From assembly GCF_026339735.1 (NCBI RefSeq), contig NZ_JAPEQG010000002.1, positions 124,001 to 188,000 on the forward strand: a DNA stretch of 64,000 bases, read 5' to 3'. This DNA is from Streptomyces sp. NBC_01669. Its GTDB lineage: Bacteria; Actinomycetota; Actinomycetes; Streptomycetales; Streptomycetaceae. Below are positions 23,936 through 31,071 of the stretch, one piece after another. The position numbers and the translations under genes are program-made. The notes under the pieces were generated by a model that had not been told where the DNA came from, ran no database searches, and worked only from the letters and a program-made list of their open reading frames with translations. Within the stretch, counting starts at the first letter, position 1. The number at the start of each line of letters is the position of its first letter.

Positions 23936-25344
23936 CGCGGTCCTCCATCGGATGGGGTGTTCGTGCCTGCGGGCGTTCGGGGCGTTGTTCCGGCGCGGGC
24001 CGGGCGGTTGCGGTCCGGGAGCAGTGCCTCGACCATGCGCACCAGGGAGTCCGGGCCGCCGTGGCTTCCCGGACGGATGACGACGCCGCGTCCTTGCGGG
24101 GTGCGGCAGCGCACCGCGCCGTGGTGTACCTGCCCGACAGGCAGCAGCGAGGTGACCGCGAGCGCGTCCAGGAGGGTCCGGGCGGTCTCGCCGCCGGTGA
24201 GGACGAGATCGGCGTTTGGCGGCAGCCGTCCGGCGACGGCACGGCACAGGCCGTGCACGAGGCGGGGCGCCGCCGAGGGATCGACCGTGCCGGTGGGGGC
24301 GATGCTGAACACCGTGACCGGGGCGGGCAGTCGGACGGGCCCGGGACCCGTGTACGGGGCACGGGCGCGGACGTGGCCGACGGCGGTGGCGGGGGCGCGA
24401 TGCTCGGTGTCCGGTGCGCCCGGCCGGCCGCTCCGGGGGTCGGCGACCAGGGAAGCGGCAGGAAGGGCGATGTGCTGGGCACCACGCGCGGACAGCTGCG
24501 CGATCTGCGCAGCCGCGCCGCGGTGTGCGGTGCCGACGACGACCGCGACCGGACGGAAGGTCTCCGGTGCCGGCCGGCCGGGGCCGATGCGCTGTCCCCC
24601 GGCGGCGGACCGCCGTCCCCCGGGGCCGGTGCTCTGCACCCCGGTAGCGGACCGCCGTCCCAGGGCGGCGACGATACCGCCGGCGCCTATGGTCCGTACG
24701 GTCCGCGGCAGCCTGAGCAGGGCTCCTGCGAGGGCGTCCAGGTCGGCGTCCGTCTCCGCGTCGCACACCAGGGCCGTGCCGGCAGCGAGACCGGAGCGCA
24801 GCCGGTGTTCCAGGCTCCGTGCTCCGGCCCGTACGTCGTCCAGGCGTACGGCGACGGTGCGGGCAGCGCCGAGCGCCTCGGCCACCGACCGGGGCGGCGG
24901 TCCGGGTTCCGCCTGCCAGGCGTCGGTGCGGTGCAGGGGGACTCCGTGCAGCCGTACGACCCCGTCGCGGACGGTCCGGCCGGCGGCGGGGAGCGCGGGT
25001 ATCACCAGGAGACCTTCCGCCCCTTCCCCGAACGCCCGGGCCTCCGGGGCGAAATGGCCCCGCAGCAGCGAGTCGGCCTTCTTCACCAGCCGTCCGCCGG
25101 CCGGTTCGTGGCGGTGCACCGCGTGTGCCACGAGCAGCGCCGCCCCGGCGGCGCTGCTCCGCCGCGAGTCGAGGTCGATGACCCGGGTCCGCCCGGGCGG
25201 ACCCGAGGCGGCCGGGTCGAGATCGATCGCGCGGCAGCAGGGCAGCAGGGCCGCGCACTCCGCCGCACCGGACAGGTCGTCCGCGAGCACCACGAGCGAC
25301 GAACCCACTTCGTCGTCGAACCCTTCGAACGGCACGGGCGGCAC
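23932..25344 (-). CDS. DUF1537 four-carbon sugar-acid kinase
   Basis: A 470-residue kinase of the DUF1537 family, which phosphorylates four-carbon acid sugars. The N-terminal motif LVVLADDLSGAAE and the following LVKKADSLLRGH are the family's substrate-side signatures; the C-terminal nucleotide-binding domain shows VLTGGETARTLLDAL. A low-complexity Gly/Pro/Arg insert lies in the middle (about residues 260-290). I place the start at the GTG at 25344 because a full AGGAGG sits six bases upstream; the open frame continues a further 48 codons without a family match. First gene of the kinase-PdxA-DeoR operon, with ATGA overlap to PdxA. Substrate probably D-threonate, D-erythronate or L-threonate. 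Confidence 0.87.
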   Translation of the reverse strand: MPPVPFEGFDDEVGSSLVVLADDLSGAAECAALLPCCRAIDLDPAASGPPGRTRVIDLDSRRSSAAGAALLVAHAVHRHEPAGGRLVKKADSLLRGHFAPEARAFGEGAEGLLVIPALPAAGRTVRDGVVRLHGVPLHRTDAWQAEPGPPPRSVAEALGAARTVAVRLDDVRAGARSLEHRLRSGLAAGTALVCDAETDADLDALAGALLRLPRTVRTIGAGGIVAALGRRSATGVQSTGPGGRRSAAGGQRIGPGRPAPETFRPVAVVVGTAHRGAAAQIAQLSARGAQHIALPAASLVADPRSGRPGAPDTEHRAPATAVGHVRARAPYTGPGPVRLPAPVTVFSIAPTGTVDPSAAPRLVHGLCRAVAGRLPPNADLVLTGGETARTLLDALAVTSLLPVGQVHHGAVRCRTPQGRGVVIRPGSHGGPDSLVRMVEALLPDRNRPARAGTTPRTPAGTNTPSDGGPR

Positions 25345-25470
25345 GAGCGGCCTCCTACTCTCCTCCGTCGCCCGCGGCTTCCTCGCCTGCGGGCGTGGCC
25401 GAACGACCGCCGGGGCCACGCACGAAGCAGCCTGCCGCAGCCCCACGGCGGTCCGGGCCTTCGCGGCCAG

Positions 25471-25530
25471 CATGACAGTCCTGCGCACTTCGCGCGAGAC
25501 CCCTTGCGTGAAGTGCGCACGACTGCCACC
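25471..25530. promoter_or_regulatory. Long inverted repeat, candidate DeoR operator
   Basis: Arms at 25471-25495 and 25506-25530 match at 20 or more of 25 positions around a 10-bp centre, with a perfect core TGCGCACTTC / GAAGTGCGCA (25482-25491 and 25510-25519) and flanking CAGTC / GACTG. It lies between the divergent DUF1537 kinase and aldo-keto reductase genes, about 75 bp before the latter. Position and symmetry fit an operator controlling both directions, and the linked DeoR regulator is the natural candidate binder. Confidence 0.6.
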
Positions 25531-25604
25531 GTCGACTGCACGCCCTGCGGCCCGGAGTGCCGGGCGGGCTCGACACCATCGCCGCCTTCGTGGAAGGAAT
25601 CCCC

Positions 25605-26600
25605 ATGGTCACCGCCCGCGACGTCCATCTCCCGGGCGTACCCGTCCCGTTGTCCCCCCTGGTGCTCGGCACCATGACGTTCGGCGACACCGTCGACCGG
25701 GCGGGCGCCGCCGACCTGCTCGACATGGCACTCGACGCGGGCATCACGGGGGTGGACACGGCGAACGTCTACGCCGGCGGTGAGACGGAGCGCATTCTCG
25801 CCGGGCTGCTGCCGTCACGACGCGACCGGATGGTGCTGGCCACCAAGGCCGGCATCCCGCACCCGGACCAGGAGGGCCACGCCCCGCTGTCGCGTGCGGG
25901 ACTGCGGGCCGCGCTGGAAGGCAGCCTGAAACGGCTCGGCACGGAGTACGTCGACCTCTTCTATCTGCACCAGCCCGACCACGCAACACCGGCGGCCGAT
26001 ACGATGGAGGCGGTGGCGGAGCTGGCGTCCGAGGGCCGCATACGCGCACTGGGTGTCTCCAACTTCCCCTCCTGGCGGGTGGCCGAACTCATGCGGCTCG
26101 CCGACGAGATGAACGCGCCGCGGCCCGTGGTAGCCCAGCAACTGCACAATCTGCTGGCCCGCCGCATCGAGGAGGAGTTCATCGAGTACGCCGCGCACCC
26201 GACGGCACGCGGGATACGCCTGATGGCCTTCAACGCCCTGGCAGGCGGCTTGCTGACGGGGCGTTACTCCGGGCGGGAGAAGCCCGGCGCGGGCCGGTTC
26301 ACCACCTCCCGTCTCGCCGATGCTTACCACGACCGCTACTGGAACGACGAGCTACTCGCGGCCGTGGCCCGGCTGACGGACGTGGCCGAGCAGGCCGGGA
26401 TCCCGCTCGCCGCCCTGGCGCTGCGCTGGCTGCTGCACCGGGACTCCACCCACGCGGTCCTGATCGGCTCGTCCAACACCGCCCAGCTGCGCAGCAACCT
26501 GGAGGCGGCCGCGGCGGGCCCGTTGCCCGAGGACGTACTCGACGCCTGCGAACAGGCGAGCAACGGCCTGCGCGGCCCCATGCCGCCCTACCACCGCTGA
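25605..26600 (+). CDS. Aldo-keto reductase
   Basis: A 331-residue NADP-dependent oxidoreductase of the AKR superfamily with a TIM-barrel layout. The catalytic tetrad is visible: Asp in GVDTANVY, Tyr in the same motif, Lys in VLATKAGI and His in FYLHQPDH. The cofactor-binding C-terminal motif VLIGSSNTAQL is also present. I use the ATG at 25605 because GGAAGGA lies seven bases before it; the open frame extends 16 codons upstream without support. Divergent from the DUF1537-PdxA-DeoR operon, it probably reduces or oxidises a sugar aldehyde that feeds it. The actual sugar cannot be read from the sequence. Confidence 0.88.
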   Translation: MVTARDVHLPGVPVPLSPLVLGTMTFGDTVDRAGAADLLDMALDAGITGVDTANVYAGGETERILAGLLPSRRDRMVLATKAGIPHPDQEGHAPLSRAGLRAALEGSLKRLGTEYVDLFYLHQPDHATPAADTMEAVAELASEGRIRALGVSNFPSWRVAELMRLADEMNAPRPVVAQQLHNLLARRIEEEFIEYAAHPTARGIRLMAFNALAGGLLTGRYSGREKPGAGRFTTSRLADAYHDRYWNDELLAAVARLTDVAEQAGIPLAALALRWLLHRDSTHAVLIGSSNTAQLRSNLEAAAAGPLPEDVLDACEQASNGLRGPMPPYHR

Positions 26601-26730
26601 GGGCTGTCCCGTCACGACGCCCCGCAGACACTCCCGCCGCACCTGGCACCGCCCCTCGACGGAGCAGGCGTCGCCTGCCGCGCCACTGCTGGAACCCCGG
26701 CCGCACTCCTCCACAACCGCTGGTCGACGG

Positions 26731-26798
26731 CCCCGGCGCGGGGATCACAGAAGGGTGTCGCCGACCCCGGCGCGGGGATCACAGGGCGGTGTCGCCGA
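26731..26798. repeat. Two-copy 34-bp tandem repeat at a gene end
   Basis: Two near-identical 34-bp units (26731-26764 and 26765-26798) each contain the hairpin CCCCG-GCG-CGGGG and GATCACAG. They cover the stop codon and last codons of the GH78 gene and face the convergent aldo-keto reductase gene. The duplication changes the last residues of the protein (..RAGVGDTLL); tandem GC-rich hairpins here could also end transcription from both sides. Confidence 0.7.
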
Positions 26799-29483
26799 CC
26801 CCGGACCCAGCGAACCGCAGCCGCAGTCCTCGTCGCTGCCCGCGACGAACGGGTGGCCCGTCACCGTCACCGTCCGGCCGTCGGCGACGTGCGGGACTTC
26901 GAACACATGGCGTCCCGCACCCCGGGTCAGTGGCGCTCCGCCGCCCGGGAGATGGATGTCGGCCCGCGCCCCGGGCGGTACCAGGACCTCCACGACCAGG
27001 GTCGTCCCCTCGATGCGCCAGCCGGCCTCGGCCCTTCCGTAGGGCGTGAGGTGGGCAGCCCGCGCACGGGTCAGCGTGCCCCCGGGTGTGGGTGCCACCC
27101 GGATGCGGCGCCAGCCGGGTGCGGCGGCGGCGAGACCTGCCACGGTGCGGTGGAGCCAGTCGGCCACCGAGCCGAGCGCGTAGTGGTTGAAGGACGTCAT
27201 CTGCCCCGGGTTGACGCTGCCGTCGGGCAGCATCGAGTCCCAGCGCTCCCAGATCGTGGTCGCCCCCATGGTGACGGGGTAGAGCCAGGACGGGCAGTGC
27301 CGTTCGGCGATCATGCGGTGGGCGAGCGGGGCGTGGCCGGCCAGGCAGAGCGCCTCGCAGATCAGCGGGGTTCCGGCGAAGCCGGTGGCGATACGGAACC
27401 CGGCCCGGCGCACGAGCTGCGCGAGACGTTCCCCGGCGTGCCGCCGCTGTGCCTCCTCGGGGAACAGACCGAAGCACAGCGCCAGCGCGTAGGCGGTCTG
27501 GGAGTCGGACGAGAGACGTCCGGCCGGGGTGACGAACTCGTCGGCGAACGCGCCGCGAAGGCGGGCGGCGAGGGCGCGATGGCGGGCGGCGTCGTCCTTC
27601 TCGTCGAGCAGTTCCCCGATGTCGGCCAGCAGGTCGGTGGAGTGGACGAGGTGGGCCAGGGCGACGAGCCCGGCATCGGTGCGGGCGGCGGCGGGGTCAT
27701 CGGGCGGCGCCCCCGGGTCGAGCCAGTCGCCGAGCTGGTCCGGGTCCCGCCACAGCCCGCCGCCCTCGGGCCCGTGGCCGGACGCGCACGCGATCCACGC
27801 GGTCATGGAGGGGTACTGGGTACGCAGCAGTTCTAAGTCACCGGTCTCCCGGTACAGCGCCCACGGGACCAGGACGGCGGCGTCGCCCCACAGTGCGTGC
27901 GGCTGTCCGCCCATCGGCGGGTCGAGTATGTCGGGGACCACCAGGGGCACCGAACTGTCGGGGCGGGCCAGTTGTTCGGCGGCGAGGTCGCGCAGCCAGC
28001 CGGACAGCATGCCGGTGCAGCCGTACAGAAAGGCGGCGGTGGGTGCGAACACGGCGATGTCGCCGGTCCAGCCCATCCGTTCGTCGCGCTGCGGGCAGTC
28101 GGTGGGGAGGTCGACGAAGTTGCCGAGCAGCGAGTGGACGACGTTCTCGTGGAGCCGGTTCACCGTCGCGTCCGAACTGTCGAACCATCCGGTGCGCTCC
28201 AGGTCGGTGTGGAGGACGACGGCCTCGACCGCGGCCTCGTCGAAGGGGCCGGGCCAGCCGTCGAACTCCGCGTACCGGAACCCGTGGAAGGTGAAGCGGG
28301 GCTCCCAGGTCTCGTGCTCCCCCGTGCCGCGCAGCACGTAGGTATCGGTGGCAGCGGCCCGGCGCAGTGGGCGCACGGCGAGTTCGCCGTGCTCAAGGAC
28401 TTCGGCGTGGCGCAGGGTGACGGTGTGTCCGGCGGTACCTGTGACGCGTATCCGGAGCCGTCCCACGAGGTTCTGACCGAAGTCGGCCACGGTGCGACCG
28501 GAGGGCGTGGTGAGTACCTCGCGAACGGGGACCGTGCGAGTACGGCGGACCGGTGGGCCGGTGGGTGCGGTGATCCGGGCGGTGGGCGGCGGGAGTTCGC
28601 GCACCCGGGACCAGCCACGGGTGTCGTGGCCCGGCCGGGACCAGCCGTCCCGCTCCAGGCGGGCGTCGTAATGCTCGCCGTCGTACAGCTCGGAGCGCAG
28701 CAGGGGGCCGGTGGCCCCGTGCCAAGCGGAATCGGTGGCGACGGTCCGGACGGTGCCGTCGGTGTGGTGCAACTCCAGCTGGGCGAGGAGGGCGCGCCGC
28801 CGCCCGTAGTGGTGGCGGCTGCCGCCGTCCCAGCCGAGGCGTCCCGTGTACCAGCCCTCGCCGAGGAGGGCGCCGATCGTGTTGGGGCCGGGCCGCAGCA
28901 GGGCGGTGACGTCGTGGGTGCGGTGGCGCAACCGGTGGTGGTAGGAGGACCAGCCGGGTTCGAGCACCTCGTCACCGACGCGGACTCCGTTGATCTCGGT
29001 CTCGTAGACGCCCAGGCCGGTGGTGTAGAGGCGGGCGGAGGCGATGTCTGCGTCGATGCGGAAGTCCCGGCGGAGCAGGGCCGCCGGCAGTGCGCCCTCG
29101 TCGTCGCCGGTATCGGGGGTGACGAACGAGGCGCTCCAGTCGGCGGGGTCCAGCAGCCCGGTCTCGACGTCGGCGGGCTCGGACCAGGGGCTGGGAGTGT
29201 CGTCGGCGCCGCCCCACACCCGTACCCGTACGGTGGCGCGGTTGCGCGAGGCGAGCGGGGGGCCGGGCCAGGGGACCAGCACGGACTCGGCGCCGGGGGT
29301 GCGCCCGGTGTCGGCGAGTATCGCGCCGTCGGCTCCTGCGATCCGTACGCGGTAGGCGCGCTGCGTCCAGTCGGGTTCGTCGGTCAGGGTCCGCCAGCTC
29401 AGGCGCGGGGCAGGTTCGCCGATGCCGAGTGCGTGGCGGTGGTGTTCGAAGGTGGGGGCCGTCACCGTCGTCGGGTACTGCAC
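26745..29483 (-). CDS. Alpha-L-rhamnosidase, GH78
   Basis: A 912-residue inverting alpha-L-rhamnosidase. Two N-terminal beta domains (the second around VYETEINGVRVGDEVLEPGW) precede the (alpha/alpha)6 barrel. The general-acid Glu lies in DCPQRDERMGWTGD, and the second catalytic Glu lies in TIWERWDSMLPDGS followed by TSFNHYALGSVADWL, both family hallmarks. No signal peptide, so it acts in the cytoplasm on imported oligosaccharides. The start is the GTG at 29483, six bases after AGAGGA; the frame runs on upstream only as a shadow of the fucosidase gene, which ends 11 bp before. It forms an operon with that gene. The C-terminal tail is Cys/Gly-rich (DEDCGCGSLG) and altered by a 34-bp duplication. 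Confidence 0.92.
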   Translation of the reverse strand: MQYPTTVTAPTFEHHRHALGIGEPAPRLSWRTLTDEPDWTQRAYRVRIAGADGAILADTGRTPGAESVLVPWPGPPLASRNRATVRVRVWGGADDTPSPWSEPADVETGLLDPADWSASFVTPDTGDDEGALPAALLRRDFRIDADIASARLYTTGLGVYETEINGVRVGDEVLEPGWSSYHHRLRHRTHDVTALLRPGPNTIGALLGEGWYTGRLGWDGGSRHHYGRRRALLAQLELHHTDGTVRTVATDSAWHGATGPLLRSELYDGEHYDARLERDGWSRPGHDTRGWSRVRELPPPTARITAPTGPPVRRTRTVPVREVLTTPSGRTVADFGQNLVGRLRIRVTGTAGHTVTLRHAEVLEHGELAVRPLRRAAATDTYVLRGTGEHETWEPRFTFHGFRYAEFDGWPGPFDEAAVEAVVLHTDLERTGWFDSSDATVNRLHENVVHSLLGNFVDLPTDCPQRDERMGWTGDIAVFAPTAAFLYGCTGMLSGWLRDLAAEQLARPDSSVPLVVPDILDPPMGGQPHALWGDAAVLVPWALYRETGDLELLRTQYPSMTAWIACASGHGPEGGGLWRDPDQLGDWLDPGAPPDDPAAARTDAGLVALAHLVHSTDLLADIGELLDEKDDAARHRALAARLRGAFADEFVTPAGRLSSDSQTAYALALCFGLFPEEAQRRHAGERLAQLVRRAGFRIATGFAGTPLICEALCLAGHAPLAHRMIAERHCPSWLYPVTMGATTIWERWDSMLPDGSVNPGQMTSFNHYALGSVADWLHRTVAGLAAAAPGWRRIRVAPTPGGTLTRARAAHLTPYGRAEAGWRIEGTTLVVEVLVPPGARADIHLPGGGAPLTRGAGRHVFEVPHVADGRTVTVTGHPFVAGSDEDCGCGSLGPGSATPPCDPRAGVGDTLL

Positions 29484-29494
29484 GGCGGGTCCTC

Positions 29495-31021
29495 TCAGTC
29501 CAGTTCGACGCGCAGGACCTGCGCGTACGGGGTGGGGGGCCGTCCGGCGGGCAGGTGGACATCGAGGCTGTCCGGGCCCTCGGTCCAGCGGACCGGGGTG
29601 TCGGTGCCGAGCAGGGTGATGCGGCGGGGCGGGGTACTGACCAGGCCCCGGGAAGGGGCGAGGCTCTCGATGCGGACGGTGCGGTCGTCGGGCCAGACCA
29701 TCAGGAAGACGTAGAGGGTGCGGCGGTCGGCGCCGACGGTGAAGCGGAGGTCGTGCGGGGTGTAGACGAGCGCCTTCTCTCGCGCGCGGTCGCCGGTGAC
29801 GTTGGTGGGGCCTTCTCCGTAGACCTTCCAGGGGCGGCTGCCGAAGACGGCTTCGCCGCACCTGTCGGTCCAGGCACCGAGCGAGTCGAGGACGGCGCCG
29901 GTCGCCTCGTCGATGGTGCCGTCCGGGAGCTGGGGGACGTTGAGGAGCAGGCAGCCGTTCTTGGATACGGTGTCGACCAGCAGGTGAACGATCTCGGGGG
30001 CGGTCTTGTAGCGCTCGCCGTCGGCGTAGAACCAGTCGCCGATGCTGGTGTCGTACTGCCAGGGGTGCGGGTCGAGACCACCGAGCTGCCCGCGTTCGAC
30101 GTCGAGGAGTACGGCACCGCGGTCCTCGTCGGGAATGGTCTTGATGGAGACGATCCCCTCCGGCCTGCGGGCGTAGTAGTCGGCGAGGAACTCCAGACCG
30201 CGGCGGCTGGGCGGGGCCGCCTGGCACACACTCCCCTCGTCGAAGGGCATCCTGGAGTCGTCCAGGTAGACGAGGTCGGCGTCGTGGCGGAGGGCGACGT
30301 CGCGCAGCCGCGCATAGAAGTCGTCGACGAAGGCCGCGTCCGGCTTGTCGCCGGGGCACCGGGGGCGGCCGTACAGGGCCCGCGGGTCGAGCCCTTCCCA
30401 CCAGGTGCCGGTCCCGTCCGCCGCGGTGAGGTGTCCGTCGTACGGGACGCCCGCGTGGGGACCGTCGGCGTCCCGGCCGAACGCCGAATCGAGCCAGCGC
30501 CACGTCCAGGAGCCGGCGTGCATGCTGACGCCGAAGCGCAGTCCGGCGGCGTGGGCGGCATCGGCCCAGCGGGCGACGATGTCGGTGCGCGGCCCGACGT
30601 TGACGGAGTTCCACGGCTGGTGGGAGGAGTCCCACAGGTCGAAGTTGTCGCAGTGCGTCGCAAGGGAGACGAAGTAGCGGGCGCCGGTCCTGCGGAAGCG
30701 GTCCATCAGCTTCTCCGGGTCGAACCGTTCGGCCTTCCAGGAGTGGCACAGATCCTTGTGGCCGAAGACGGAGGGGTGGCCGAAGTGTTCGCGGTGGTGG
30801 GCCGTCTGACGTGCTGTCCGCTCCCGTTCGAATCCTTCGGTGCCTTCGTAGGGGCCGTAGAGGTGGCGGGCGTACCAGTCCCCCCTGCGGGCCGCGGACT
30901 GCGGGCCCCAGTGCGCCCAGATACCGAGCTTCGCGTCACGGAACCAGTCCGGCACCCGGTGGCCGCGCAGCGATTCCCAGTCGGGTCGGTACGTGTTCCT
31001 CAGGTCATGGTCGGCGGTCAT
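29495..31021 (-). CDS. Alpha-L-fucosidase, GH29
   Basis: A 508-residue GH29 retaining alpha-L-fucosidase. Family signatures are the N-terminal WFRDAKLGIWAHWGPQSA, HCDNFDLWDSSHQPWNSV, the presumed nucleophile region DLVYLDDSRMP and KNGCLLLNVPQLPDGTID. It releases terminal fucose (or the structurally similar L-galactose) from oligosaccharides. There is no signal peptide, so it is cytoplasmic. The start at ATG 31021 is preceded by AAAGGGAG. It is the first gene of a two-gene operon with GH78 and is divergent from the GH42 gene, sharing a 50-bp control region with a 16-bp palindrome. Fucose occurs in side chains of rhamnogalacturonan II and xyloglucan. Confidence 0.92.
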   Translation of the reverse strand: MTADHDLRNTYRPDWESLRGHRVPDWFRDAKLGIWAHWGPQSAARRGDWYARHLYGPYEGTEGFERERTARQTAHHREHFGHPSVFGHKDLCHSWKAERFDPEKLMDRFRRTGARYFVSLATHCDNFDLWDSSHQPWNSVNVGPRTDIVARWADAAHAAGLRFGVSMHAGSWTWRWLDSAFGRDADGPHAGVPYDGHLTAADGTGTWWEGLDPRALYGRPRCPGDKPDAAFVDDFYARLRDVALRHDADLVYLDDSRMPFDEGSVCQAAPPSRRGLEFLADYYARRPEGIVSIKTIPDEDRGAVLLDVERGQLGGLDPHPWQYDTSIGDWFYADGERYKTAPEIVHLLVDTVSKNGCLLLNVPQLPDGTIDEATGAVLDSLGAWTDRCGEAVFGSRPWKVYGEGPTNVTGDRAREKALVYTPHDLRFTVGADRRTLYVFLMVWPDDRTVRIESLAPSRGLVSTPPRRITLLGTDTPVRWTEGPDSLDVHLPAGRPPTPYAQVLRVELD

Positions 31022-31048
31022 CCAACTCCCTTTCCCTTGACGGCATTC

Positions 31049-31064
31049 AGGTGGCATGCCACCT
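31049..31064. promoter_or_regulatory. Operator palindrome, site 1 (TGGCATGCCA core)
   Basis: A perfect 16-bp palindrome, AGGTGGCATGCCACCT, in the 50-bp gap between the divergent GH29 and GH42 starts. Its 10-bp core TGGCATGCCA (31052-31061) recurs, with A for G in two cases, at three other start regions in this locus. A plus-strand TTGACG (31037-31042) lies directly upstream, so a bound regulator would cover the GH42 promoter. Confidence 0.75.
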
Positions 31065-31071
31065 TCTGGCC

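Noticed and set aside
26731..26798. A short CRISPR-like array
   Set aside because: Two directly adjacent copies with no spacers between them, overlapping a coding region. This is a simple tandem duplication.
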